A model generated the notes under the pieces. It was not told the DNA's origin. It ran no database searches and saw nothing but the letters and a program-made list of their open reading frames with translations. Below, in pieces: positions 40,201 to 48,556 of a stretch of 55,043 nucleotides of DNA (the stretch's first letter is position 1; each line of letters begins with the position of its first letter). The position numbers and the translations under genes are program-made. Location: positions 1 through 55,043 of the IMG/VR virus record IMGVR_UViG_3300042479_000786. One strand, 5' to 3'. This DNA is from a virus.

Positions 40201-43200
40201 CTCGGTTACCATCAACGACAATGAGCCGTATTCGAACTCTGCGGACATGATCGATGACTTGAGGAATAACAAAACCCTCAACATATTCTCCACAGAATCT
40301 GGCTTCGGAGATAATCCTATAACTGATCAGCAGAGGAGAGATAATCCGCTACTGACGAAGACCAAGTACAAAGATTCCAATGGTGTCCCATTGCTTGCTA
40401 ACGATCTATTCCGATTCGTTCATGACTTCTTCGGCCACGCTGAGCTAGGTAATAGCTTCGGAGCAAAAGGAGAAGAGAACGCATGGAACGTGCATGCACG
40501 CATGTACTCTCCACTGGCTCGTAAGGCAATGACCACCGAGACCCGGGGACAGAACTCTTATGTGAATTTCTCTGGTGTAAACAAAGAGGTGGATGCATTA
40601 AGGGAGAAGGGTGTAAAGCAGCGGGAGGAAGGTGACACAGAGGGAGCAGATGAAACTACCAATAAAATATACGAACTGACTAAGTTCGCAGATCAGAAAG
40701 TAGGATTGCTCCCTGAAGAGTTCAGTACTATTGACGAGACTGACGAGGGAGACCGACAGGAAGAGCTAGGATTGCCAATCCCAGGACCAAGAGCGCGTAT
40801 GGCCGCTGCTCCAAAAAATGTACAGGAGAGAGTCGGAAGAGAAGGCGGTATCATAAACGGCACGAATCTTCAGGTAACCGGTAAAGAGAAGATCACTCCA
40901 GGCAAGACGACATTCACAATATACGAAGCGCCTACAAAACAACAAAGAGAGAAAGGCAATATTGCTGGGAAAAGAAAAGAAACATTTGGTTTAGAAGACA
41001 TTAAAAAGAAGGCAATCAATAGCAACTCGGCTATCGTGAATCGGGCAGAAATGCTATCATCAGGTTTGTTTAAGTATAAATATGATGAGGTTGACGAAAA
41101 CAATAAAAAGACAGGTAAGAAAATCTCTGGCGAATATCCGCTTCCGTATAGCAATCCTAAGGCAAATAGGGCTATAAATCAAACAGTAAACAAGGCTAGA
41201 GCCATAGTAGGAACATCTGTCGAAGCAAAAGCCGAAAAGAAAAAACTGCTTGATAAATTAAAAAAGGAGATAATTCCTGTTTATGAGCAGGTAATAAATA
41301 CAATGGCTGAGAATATCAGAGCCTTGTATGACACGCTTACTCCAGAATTTATAGAGCAGTCGAAGAGGTGGTACGAAGGAGCAAATAGGTTTGCTAATTC
41401 ACTAGCGAATTCATACAACATATCAGTAGAACAATCCTCTGGTATGTTGGCGGTTCTTAGCCCTCAAAAGGACTGGTTCAATAATGTATCAGCTGGCGAA
41501 CGTGTGATGGATATAATGTCCAAGCATACCGATAAGCCATTCACAAAAGAATTGTTAGACAATGCCGTAAAATATAATTCCAAAGGTGGCAAGGTGCCTA
41601 ATTGGGTCAACGACATTAAAAAGCAATTTAAGACGACCGAAGGTATGTCCATTAATGATATGCAAAACCAAGGCATATCAATGGCTGCACAGGCGAACCT
41701 ATTGAGGATTCTTGACCATTATTATAACTCGCCTAATGTCTTACAGACAACGCCTGATGGTCAGGTTATAGGATATGGAGAAAGTACAATCATGTGGAAT
41801 CCAGCATCTGAGATAGGCCGGGCAATGATGATATTCAGAGACCCTGCTCAGTCTAATATCGAAGTATTGCTAGGGGAAGGAAACAAGGTTCGAAACTTCT
41901 ATAATAATATTGTTGATCCTAATTCAGAAAAAGGCTATCTAACAGCCGATACGCATGCATTGGGTGTTGCATTTGGACTTCCAACCAGCGCGAATGACGC
42001 AGGCGCCTTTAAATTGTTTAGTGGCGGCGAGGAAAGTATCTATGCTATTGTAAAAGATGCATATACTATAGTTGCCAATGAGTTAGGAATGCTTCCAAGA
42101 GAATTGCAAAGTATCACTTGGGAAGCATTCAGAACCGGAACTAACGATAAAAATAGAACGAAGGCGAAAAATAAAGCTAACTTTGATATGATGACCTCGA
42201 TGAGAAATCAAGGCATCGACCCATATACAATAACACAATCCATCATAAATGAGAACAGAAGCACCGATCCCGAGTGGGCAAAAGAACTTGGAATCAATAC
42301 TCAAAAAAGACTTTCTGAAATACTCAAAAGAACTGGACGAGAGACCCAACAAGGAGCTGGCGAGAACGTATCTGTACGGGGACAGCAACGAGAACGAGTC
42401 GGAGGAACCGATACCGGAGTGGTTCAACAGCCTTCCGGAGAAGCCGTAACCTCTCGATCAAGAAGAGCAGCAGAGCCTGAAGGAACGTATTACGATCCAT
42501 CTCGCGCAGCTACAGAAGGAACCAGAAAGGATCGTGAGACGCAGGTTGAGATATACAACTCAGCCCTGATGGCTCATGATGAGTTTATCGGATCCGAAGA
42601 CGAGAAGTCTGCAGCTATCTATAGCGCAGTGAAGAAGTCAACAGGAATTGACCTGAGTGCTGTCTCACTGGCTAGATTGTTATTCGCTGTTCAGCACGGT
42701 ATCGAGCCATCATTCGATGAGAAACGCGGAGGTGCAGGACAAGGTCCGCTCGCTGGAGCTACCACTAGAAACAGTGCTGTAAAGGCAAGGATTATTCAGA
42801 AGTTATCTCAGGCCGGTGGACGGGTGAATAAGAAGCTTGTAAAGGAGCTCAACAAGACCCTGAAGTATACCGTCGAAAATCAGACAGAAGCAATGGAGAT
42901 CGCCTCTATTGCAGTGAAAGAGTACGGAGGTATCGACAGCCCAGCTGGATTGGATGGACTATTCAACCTAGCGAATGAATTCTCTGGAGCCGTTACCACG
43001 TTTGTGGTTGGAGATATCCTTAATCAGGCCTACAAAAAGGCAAAGGAAGCAACCCAGGATACAGAGGCAAGACGCCAATATACAGCGATCGCTAACCGGG
43101 CCGCGAACCACCTTGCCGATAGGGCTCGTGAGAATGGCCGGGAGATCGCAGCGCTATACAGACTCTACCTAACCAGCCCAGAGGGTATTTACATGGTCGA

Positions 43201-46200
43201 GGCTGCTCGTATGGTAGGTGATATCCAAAAAGCATTTGCGAATCCATCACAAGCCGAGGAGATCCTGCGTTTAAAGTCAGAACTAAATAAAGCAAAGTCT
43301 GATGCAGCTGCTCAGGCAGCTAAGTCAGCCGCCGTTGAGGCCGCCAAGCAAGCCGCTCTAGGAAGGAAAAAGACAAAACCAGCCGCAACTACCACCACGA
43401 CTCCTCCAGCTCCTCCGGCTCCTCCTAAGCCGCCGGCGACAAAGCCAGCAGAGCCTAGCGCCGGAAGCATCAAGAAGGAGAATTCTATAATCAAGGGAAT
43501 CAAGGATCGATTAAAGGCCTTAGCAGGTCTACGTTCGCGCCGTACGCTCCCAGCCGGTGTTGATGCTGAGATTGTCGATTACCTTTCTGAATTGGCTAGA
43601 GTCCATTTCGAAAGAGGGTCGTTCAACTTCCATGATATCAAAGAGAAGATTGCCAAAAAACTCTTGAAGGAATCGATCACTCTTACTGACGTGTATTACG
43701 ATGAGATGTGGAATGACATCTATCGTGAAGCTCATGATGAGATGATTAAATACAATGCATCGGCCCTGGCTGAACGTATTGTATCAAGAGCGAAGGCTCA
43801 GAAACTATCAACAGCCAAGATTATCGATCCAATCAAACTCATGATGGACGAATTGCTTGGCCGGGCTACTCAGGACATCGAAGGATTTGAAAATCCCCAA
43901 ATGACCGAAGTAGAAAAGCTGAGAAGTCTTTTGTCTAACTTCAACGGCACAGGAAAGCCGGTCTGGACAGAGTCTAAGGCCGCTGTATCTAAGCAGATTG
44001 ACGCGCTAGATCCTACCAAGTATTCTGATGCCGCCAAGGTGGAGCTTCAGGGCAAACTGGATTCGTTCTACAATGACGAGATCTCAAACTCGTTGCCAAG
44101 GTCTGCTCAGAAAATCACAGCGACCCTTGAGCAGGATCTAAAAGATCGCGGCATTGAGTTGGACAAGATCCTACTTAAGTCAAATCAGATCATAGCAGAC
44201 ACAAGAGATGAGTTTATCTCAAACCTGGTTGATCGTATTGTAACGGGAGTTGGATTGACGACTAGCCAAGCGCAAGACATCGCAGAGGCCTTTACGGCAG
44301 AATACGACGCGAAGGTTGACCGACTTGCAGAAAAAGCTCTTCGCCGATTCGTTCCTAAAACAAAAAACGCATCAAAGATCCTGAAGAAGTCAGCCGCTGA
44401 AAAGGCATTTGAGATGATCCGCTACGGAGCTGTTGATGCGAATGCTTCACTCACAGACGAAGAGGGCAATACAACGGATCTGAATATCCTATTCGCTGAG
44501 ATCTTCGGCCTTCCGGTGATGACAAACGAAATCCGTGACACGCTCAAAGCGTTTGCGGATGCCATCTCCAAAACACCGGTAGATAGCATAATACGCCAGC
44601 AGATATACAACAACATGATGCTGTATATTCAGTTCCAGAAGGCAAAAGACACCATGATGGGTGATATTTTCTTGGCCCAGGTTTACAATAACGTACTACT
44701 GTCAACGGATACGATGCTAAAGGCATTTAATTCGAACATCGTTAACTGGCCATCAGAATTCGTAACCCAATCATTACGGGCTGCGGTAGAGGGTGACTTT
44801 AGCCTGATCCCGTTATTGGTAAAAGGATACTTCGGGAAGAAGGGCAAGAAAGGAACTGATGTATTCGGTCGTGAAGGATTCAATAACTCCAGAATGGCAT
44901 TAGCCGGGATGGTGGAATCTGAATACTTCAATACCAATAACATAGCAGAGGTGTTGTCTAAGTACGGAGATACTCGACTACAGAGAGGATGGGGGCGCTA
45001 TGCTAGAAAAGCTGGACGATACCTTAGCTCTATTGACGTTCTATTGACATCATCAGCTACTCAAGCACGTATTTCTGATCTTCTTTTTGATGATCTAAAG
45101 TATCAGGCCAAGCTTGCCGGCAAAAAAATACCTGGTAAAGAACTCGCCAATATTGTTGCAGCTATTCAAGGAGTAGATGCTGCGCCTACAGAGGCTGCCA
45201 TACATCAAGCTATTGCTGAATTCAAGGAGGCGTATGGGGATGGCGTTGATCTTAAGTCAAAAGAACACAAGTCCTTATTCTTCGCAAGGGTCATGGAGAT
45301 CACAAGACAAGGCACTGCAGCCAGGGCTCGTGAATTCATTATGAACAACAAGTGGAACGAAACAGGCGAAAGCCCGTGGGCAGAAGGATTAGATGCTGCC
45401 CGTATCCAAGAGATACTAGACGAAGCAAAAGAGGTAGCTAGTAAAGTAGGTCTCGTCGGCACCCCTCCTGGAACATGGGGCGTGTTCGCAACGATGCTAA
45501 AGTTACCCGGGCAGTTCGCTCCTGGATCTCAGACTTTCCTTGGGAATATGTTCGCCAATGCCCCTATGAACGCGGCAGAAAAGATCATGCAGGGTAATAC
45601 GCTGATTGCAATACCGGTATTGAGCATCAGGCTGTTTAAAAATCAGCGCGGTGTGCTGAATTCAACCGAGGTGACGCGTAAATTCTATGAGCGATTCGGC
45701 ATCCGGACTAAGATGTACGGACGAGTTACAGGGAAGCGTTTCGGCACGGACGTAAATATGGAAAAAAAAGAGATGATCGCAAGATTTGTCCTTGTCCAAT
45801 CGGCTGTAATCCCTATCTCATATATGGCCTTTAATGCTGTAGCTGCCGCAATCGCATCTGCTTTTGATGATGATGAATTAAAAGAGGAGATCATAAACAA
45901 TACGCTAGAGGCCGTTTCTAAAATTGACGAGAACGATCGTCAGATAGCTTTCTTTGGAGATAAAACAGCAGAGCCGGGCAGTCCTGAGTTTGAAGGTAAA
46001 TGGAAAGATGTTCCGTTCTACGTAACCGGCCCTATGTACGGATACACAGATCCTGGAGCATTCTCGAAGATGACATCACTCAAGTCGATGTACGGCATAG
46101 AGCCTTATACGATCTATGCTTACGGGCATTTCGTGGCGAAGTACAATGACAATCCAATCATCGCCTCGGTGATGGGTACTGTTGGTGCGAATAACGACAT

Positions 46201-47077
46201 ATTGCTATTCAACAACAAGCCTAAGGAACTTGGGGATAATTGGTTCGGCACTGTGCTCAAATCATCAATGCTGCAGCTCAGCCTAGTAAAGGATCAGGCC
46301 GCTGTCAAACCATTGATGGAGTGGGCCGATGCTATGGGCGGAATGGCCGCATACGAAAGCGTTGATAAATTCTCGGATCGAATGAAGATGCAGTTCGCTA
46401 AGAAGATGGCTGGACTCGCTAGTAACCTGGTCCTTCCAGCAGAGGCGAAGAACTTCAATCAGGATATCATGTCATTCATGGGCGCCTCAATGGACGATCC
46501 TAGGACATTCATTGAGTATGTCTACAACCGTGGGCCTATCATGGAGCTCCTGATCAACAAAGAGAAGACAGACTCATTTGACTTTCCTGTCGGGGTTAAG
46601 ACAAAGCGCGTGCTTCCGATCGGAACCCAGGGCCTGATGTACATACGCAATGACAATGGCACGATATCATTCCCTCAGGTTGATCAGGTTCTCAATGGGC
46701 CAGGTGGAAAGTATTATGCCATGTTCAAGAAGTATCACAACGACAAGTTCGACAAGCCTAACATCTCTTCATACTACGTTATGGAGAATGACGAACCGGT
46801 TAAAAAGGAGTTCTCAACAGAGGAGCAGAAGCTTGTTCGTGATGAGTACAAGAAGGTCATGAGAGAATTTTGCGATAGCAAATACGATCAACTAACGAAC
46901 ACATCTATCGGGGACTTCGGCATAGCGTTTGACGGATTCTTAAGCGCATATGATGGCAACAGGGGGTATCAGGACTATATTGTGAAGAAGGTAATGGGAG
47001 AGGACGCTTTCTTTGTAGGTCCGATTGATGGAGAGGAGATTTCTAAGTCAGTTGGCGATACATGGAGGATTCGTTAA
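34244..47077 (+). CDS. Giant polyvalent ejection protein, 4277 aa
   Basis: A 12.8-kb gene in the position of T7 gp16. Visible parts in order: two LGDF-SF type motifs (21-26, 50-55); a Gly/Ala membrane-active segment (about 454-487); zinc-peptidase motif HEAMH (1136-1140); a second HELIH (1412-1416); a domain with HDFFGHAELG (2060 on), GEENAW (2076) and ETRGQNSYVNF, known from other phage polyvalent proteins; an alpha-helical domain with AVLSPQKDWFNN (about 2402-2413), seen in phage DUFs with a DNA-glycosylase-like look; a Pro-rich linker (about 3046-3070); and a C-terminal part with APGSQTFLGNMFA (about 3757) and a membrane segment (about 3844-3874). R-x-R-x-A linkers recur near 1301, 1600, 1892, 2183, 2740 and 3097. 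Such proteins are injected with the DNA and carry several anti-host activities. No RNA-polymerase motif (DxDGD) was found. Confidence 0.75.
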   Translation: MPNEDVLLNIWNAAKDTYELGDFDSFKQDMNDPAARSNFHKAAAADFDIGDLASFESDLGFSKPKKKAPPLPSNLNPQQVKSYLSRYGGRDITDNEAADLSSMISGKSTDEALLITTDYFKPKVTAPPMAGVGVMQTGYQAPEQPLVMAPTPESQYQGAMPEQVDLGFETVAQEIARPKSDEEVKANITNTMMDEYSKADKDLDYIFKGLDSGYLDVESQALIKSLTPDYTVPISDMNDQQKEDVKNRLKALKSGEKSAKLITNLATVKSLQQETTNNIAKLTQEINDLNTNPQADQLEVKRKQKELDDQIIINQVSNKTYYPVQQEKERKAIYDSQEALRALPLIDRFGVLKKQAAINIVGLVPTVLNTVGEIVNKYSTEGLVTRYINSSISEKTGIDFTKARITNPEGEYLKNLAETQKKDLQKYKEAQPEYLATTVSILDGLNFANVGQAGGQLVGSMGAVMLGTVAAGPAGGFAAGYALVYGDAVDEARKAGYSEDEAELYGQILAVGSGILEEVPIAGLLKGFTNSMLRKSVLRQIRIDLAAGIPKDQIAKKIINGALNSGAEALVGGIPEAVTEVLQTGQEYVTKYAFNELAKDEEDIGFEIPSLKEIGKQSVESFVLGFFGGGFTAGVGEAFSGSESYSKLALAAIRDNDRFNNLNVVADGLLASGKITQQQRDSFVGNLKIAVEAKASVPKYIKDDNVRQRAIELILNKKELEVEMASVDPSMADGYKSKLASIQAELKSISDQKWKAPASPVLFSSVDGLEAMTHALTNNSSKENSAGIFVSTIAAGKGFVGQILKSIGEEAPIAKPLVERTVASLEALANSFSSAPVKTEMTQKAAEQAQQLADQLKSYGNVVDSVATDTIPGMDITAEADNIAMGVPIKELEFMNEVPSDILEAYQGIVNGEAVSPVDASNVQNFLYEKYSKLNDIKDKLQKKIEKTTDPEKAKKLNESLISIKKVQGNLSQEIRSMGRYKSEAAINENTTGVASQQKTKTAAAATTQEAVIPAITEEQLAEMEYDVANPPQAVLEANMSPKARKLLNAAVKFIEKIAPNARVYVHTTADEFNSAVEATYGQRPEGDTDMGLWIPGEDGKTKAVHFNIGLILSPTPVGTQTQEEANKEALRTFSHEAMHVALQEMFGNDQVAFKSFQDKLGKVLSSSDSKELNSFVKRYKGKDYSAEEFLAELGGIMSSEGRNIPKPIFAKIAKLINDFIVAAATKVGFSVDKNLLFKDTLDTTDVVNFFNTLSGATRTGLVSGVEQTAAPLKKRATAAKEKAAAENQQVVEDEELPVSRARVALGDLRDNKHFMFSDLKYPDVVFKDIDTESEANIAINFYKKIIDKFNKEFDRDVKVTTEKTKDGRFAVVVEYETGLKPKYFSYPTAQMGEHHIVDALTNEVPLTSLRHELIHEMLVKHITDKFERINTLDKSADAATIEEVQRNRAFNYTLEDVFFERLVENIERQPDGVDTFDINTYGTDVTNRLNEEIKGPVTKEKVMATLADLLEGSNPWLADTINKIFSGLDYTKIKDIRTAAEVVGSKFKQRFDQAKDILPKDLQRKIYDFTELFNQEYQGVQTRLAKQAKPEAAPTSKARKTAATEAQLLFTSATQRGFNLETKKLVNYTDKFDKLIKLDYKGVKRIGTDKFNKEFSELSELILGVYADIMKIEIPKLKAKYNFGESFLGSWQTFFEPSMNLNLSITDKTDTSKLSDLINQIAEGTSQDAYIIEMVSELDAAYRKNKNNIQLYQDMGDGISVYPQVMATFMDELTPTQRAELGQRLKAAGFDSFSIGPDFAKMSVFDGGASQDENVDREKERAERIAFVEEQRAIFEAAIKGNETFSKGVIISTHIKRSAYVSGTITGKDGLQRKYDRRDVFEAFKPGVVPRARKAANGPARGNRLFNEPIPEVKTLASKYFESTFGRPIPNYTGTRRLDTAKSKRISDAFAAMKHDPQNLEVAKAYRQMVKETIDQYDAIIAAGYSVTINDNEPYSNSADMIDDLRNNKTLNIFSTESGFGDNPITDQQRRDNPLLTKTKYKDSNGVPLLANDLFRFVHDFFGHAELGNSFGAKGEENAWNVHARMYSPLARKAMTTETRGQNSYVNFSGVNKEVDALREKGVKQREEGDTEGADETTNKIYELTKFADQKVGLLPEEFSTIDETDEGDRQEELGLPIPGPRARMAAAPKNVQERVGREGGIINGTNLQVTGKEKITPGKTTFTIYEAPTKQQREKGNIAGKRKETFGLEDIKKKAINSNSAIVNRAEMLSSGLFKYKYDEVDENNKKTGKKISGEYPLPYSNPKANRAINQTVNKARAIVGTSVEAKAEKKKLLDKLKKEIIPVYEQVINTMAENIRALYDTLTPEFIEQSKRWYEGANRFANSLANSYNISVEQSSGMLAVLSPQKDWFNNVSAGERVMDIMSKHTDKPFTKELLDNAVKYNSKGGKVPNWVNDIKKQFKTTEGMSINDMQNQGISMAAQANLLRILDHYYNSPNVLQTTPDGQVIGYGESTIMWNPASEIGRAMMIFRDPAQSNIEVLLGEGNKVRNFYNNIVDPNSEKGYLTADTHALGVAFGLPTSANDAGAFKLFSGGEESIYAIVKDAYTIVANELGMLPRELQSITWEAFRTGTNDKNRTKAKNKANFDMMTSMRNQGIDPYTITQSIINENRSTDPEWAKELGINTQKRLSEILKRTGRETQQGAGENVSVRGQQRERVGGTDTGVVQQPSGEAVTSRSRRAAEPEGTYYDPSRAATEGTRKDRETQVEIYNSALMAHDEFIGSEDEKSAAIYSAVKKSTGIDLSAVSLARLLFAVQHGIEPSFDEKRGGAGQGPLAGATTRNSAVKARIIQKLSQAGGRVNKKLVKELNKTLKYTVENQTEAMEIASIAVKEYGGIDSPAGLDGLFNLANEFSGAVTTFVVGDILNQAYKKAKEATQDTEARRQYTAIANRAANHLADRARENGREIAALYRLYLTSPEGIYMVEAARMVGDIQKAFANPSQAEEILRLKSELNKAKSDAAAQAAKSAAVEAAKQAALGRKKTKPAATTTTTPPAPPAPPKPPATKPAEPSAGSIKKENSIIKGIKDRLKALAGLRSRRTLPAGVDAEIVDYLSELARVHFERGSFNFHDIKEKIAKKLLKESITLTDVYYDEMWNDIYREAHDEMIKYNASALAERIVSRAKAQKLSTAKIIDPIKLMMDELLGRATQDIEGFENPQMTEVEKLRSLLSNFNGTGKPVWTESKAAVSKQIDALDPTKYSDAAKVELQGKLDSFYNDEISNSLPRSAQKITATLEQDLKDRGIELDKILLKSNQIIADTRDEFISNLVDRIVTGVGLTTSQAQDIAEAFTAEYDAKVDRLAEKALRRFVPKTKNASKILKKSAAEKAFEMIRYGAVDANASLTDEEGNTTDLNILFAEIFGLPVMTNEIRDTLKAFADAISKTPVDSIIRQQIYNNMMLYIQFQKAKDTMMGDIFLAQVYNNVLLSTDTMLKAFNSNIVNWPSEFVTQSLRAAVEGDFSLIPLLVKGYFGKKGKKGTDVFGREGFNNSRMALAGMVESEYFNTNNIAEVLSKYGDTRLQRGWGRYARKAGRYLSSIDVLLTSSATQARISDLLFDDLKYQAKLAGKKIPGKELANIVAAIQGVDAAPTEAAIHQAIAEFKEAYGDGVDLKSKEHKSLFFARVMEITRQGTAARAREFIMNNKWNETGESPWAEGLDAARIQEILDEAKEVASKVGLVGTPPGTWGVFATMLKLPGQFAPGSQTFLGNMFANAPMNAAEKIMQGNTLIAIPVLSIRLFKNQRGVLNSTEVTRKFYERFGIRTKMYGRVTGKRFGTDVNMEKKEMIARFVLVQSAVIPISYMAFNAVAAAIASAFDDDELKEEIINNTLEAVSKIDENDRQIAFFGDKTAEPGSPEFEGKWKDVPFYVTGPMYGYTDPGAFSKMTSLKSMYGIEPYTIYAYGHFVAKYNDNPIIASVMGTVGANNDILLFNNKPKELGDNWFGTVLKSSMLQLSLVKDQAAVKPLMEWADAMGGMAAYESVDKFSDRMKMQFAKKMAGLASNLVLPAEAKNFNQDIMSFMGASMDDPRTFIEYVYNRGPIMELLINKEKTDSFDFPVGVKTKRVLPIGTQGLMYIRNDNGTISFPQVDQVLNGPGGKYYAMFKKYHNDKFDKPNISSYYVMENDEPVKKEFSTEEQKLVRDEYKKVMREFCDSKYDQLTNTSIGDFGIAFDGFLSAYDGNRGYQDYIVKKVMGEDAFFVGPIDGEEISKSVGDTWRIR

Positions 47078-47081
47078 TCCG

Positions 47082-47112
47082 TTTGATTTATACTTCAAAT
47101 TACATATCTTTG
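47082..47112 (+). promoter_or_regulatory. Promoter of the tail-fibre unit
   Basis: TTTG (47082-47085) and TATCTTTG (47105-47112) are 19 nt apart, a full match to the Bacteroidota consensus. The gene start at 47135 follows 22 nt later. Confidence 0.65.
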
Positions 47113-47134
47113 AACACATCAATAGTCAAACAAA

Positions 47135-47704
47135 GTGGCACTAAAGATCGATTTTTCGTACGCACAAAGCGCTGACCTCAAATCACTTGAGATCTATGAC
47201 ACTACGGGTATATACAATTCTACCACTAATGTAGGAGGATGGGGCACGCCTAACCCTGAAATAGCTGATGTCGATTCTGATCTGATCAGGATTCAGTTTG
47301 TGGGTGACTCTGTTTCGTATGAAATGCAGATGTACCCCACACTGCCTAACGTGATCAATCAGCCATGGGTTATTAACAATACAAACCTAGGCCTATCGCC
47401 TACCCAAAAGATAAATGACGGTCAGTACCAGATCACTCGTACAACTATTGCCAATGACGTTACCTACGTAAAAACACGCCGGGTGTTCCTCATTGGCCAA
47501 GTAAAATGCTGTGCGGATCAGATGCTGGATATGGAGAAGCCAGGTTGCTCATGCAGCAATGGCCGGCTCACTGATGCATCGATCCTGCAGTATACTTTAT
47601 TCACGTTGAGAAAAGCTTTCTTGTCTCATAAATTCGAAAGAGCTAACCAGATCCTAAGATATGCGCAGTCGTTGTGCGAATCAAAAAATTGTAAAACCTG
47701 CTAA
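47135..47704 (+). CDS. Tail-region protein with Cys cluster, 189 aa
   Basis: The start is a GTG at 47135, fitting the promoter just upstream; no ATG is available before residue 65. The first 120 residues are beta-rich, as in tail proteins (LIRIQFVGDSVSYEMQMYP). The last 70 contain nine Cys, in KCCADQ, GCSCSNG, LCESKNCKTC, around a helix. Paired CxxC-like spacing suggests a bound metal or disulfides. It may anchor the fibre genes that follow; function unproven. Confidence 0.55.
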   Translation: MALKIDFSYAQSADLKSLEIYDTTGIYNSTTNVGGWGTPNPEIADVDSDLIRIQFVGDSVSYEMQMYPTLPNVINQPWVINNTNLGLSPTQKINDGQYQITRTTIANDVTYVKTRRVFLIGQVKCCADQMLDMEKPGCSCSNGRLTDASILQYTLFTLRKAFLSHKFERANQILRYAQSLCESKNCKTC

Positions 47705-47707
47705 TTT

Positions 47708-48556
47708 ATGAATGATTGCGTAGGATGTGAAGAAATTTCATTGCCAATAGGCACGCCAGGCGAAGATGGCAAGAACGCATTTACTACAACCACAGCTGGA
47801 TTTAACCAACCAGCTTCAGGTTTTAGTGTTCCTGTATCTGTATCTGATTTAGGGCAATTAACTAACCAGTGGGCTATCCCCGGGCAGGTTGTGTTCCTAG
47901 CAGATGTAAATGGATTTGGTGGATATTATCAGGTAGTTTCTATTACAGGAAGCACCACTATCGACTTGTTGAATCTTGGATATGCCTCCAACTCTGCCGA
48001 TTCGACTCCTATCGCTTTCCCCGCTAAGGTATCACCTGCGGGAATAGCCGGACCTGCCGGTAGTCCTGGAATAGAGGGCCCTGCCGGCCCTTCTGGCGCT
48101 TCATCAAACCTACTGCTTTCTTCATACGATAATAGGTTTGCAGTGAATACCATTGGAGCCGAGGTTGTGTATACCGGGGTTATTCCAGCAGGGTCTGTAT
48201 CTAACCTTGGAGACACGATTCGAATTGATATCCCGATGACTTTCTTTGATGGTAGTTATGGAGATCAGAGCTTAGTATACGTGACTGTAGACACAGGAGG
48301 CGGAGAGTTTCAGGTATGCAGCACAAATGGATATTCTGATAATCAAAGAGGAGTTATGTCTATTAGCCTGATCAAGGCAGTCGGGTTAACTAGGACATTT
48401 GACTCAGCTACGTATAACTCAGGCGCAGGTCTTCCGAATGATCTTACTGGGGTTGATCTTTCGTTAGAAATAACAATCAGGGTCTACATACAAGAATTGA
48501 ACACAGCCGGTTCTGCTATAATGAAGTCACTGACCGCATATAAACTCACATCATAA
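47708..48556 (+). CDS. Tail fibre protein with collagen-like segment
   Basis: A 282-residue protein opening with MNDCVGCEE, then a GEDGKNAF fragment common near phage fibre starts. A collagen-like Gly-X-Y segment spans about 112-134 (GIAGPAGSPGIEGPAGPSG). The C-terminal 150 residues are beta-rich (DTIRIDIPMTFFDGSYGDQ), a likely trimeric head. Such collagen-like repeats trimerise phage fibres. It starts 4 bases after the previous stop and shares TAATG with the next gene. Confidence 0.65.
   Translation: MNDCVGCEEISLPIGTPGEDGKNAFTTTTAGFNQPASGFSVPVSVSDLGQLTNQWAIPGQVVFLADVNGFGGYYQVVSITGSTTIDLLNLGYASNSADSTPIAFPAKVSPAGIAGPAGSPGIEGPAGPSGASSNLLLSSYDNRFAVNTIGAEVVYTGVIPAGSVSNLGDTIRIDIPMTFFDGSYGDQSLVYVTVDTGGGEFQVCSTNGYSDNQRGVMSISLIKAVGLTRTFDSATYNSGAGLPNDLTGVDLSLEITIRVYIQELNTAGSAIMKSLTAYKLTS

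Noticed and set aside
34244-47077. Giant protein as a virion RNA polymerase like those of N4 or crAss-like phages
   Set aside because: No DxDxD or DFDGD-type catalytic loop and no other polymerase motif were found on reading the whole translation.
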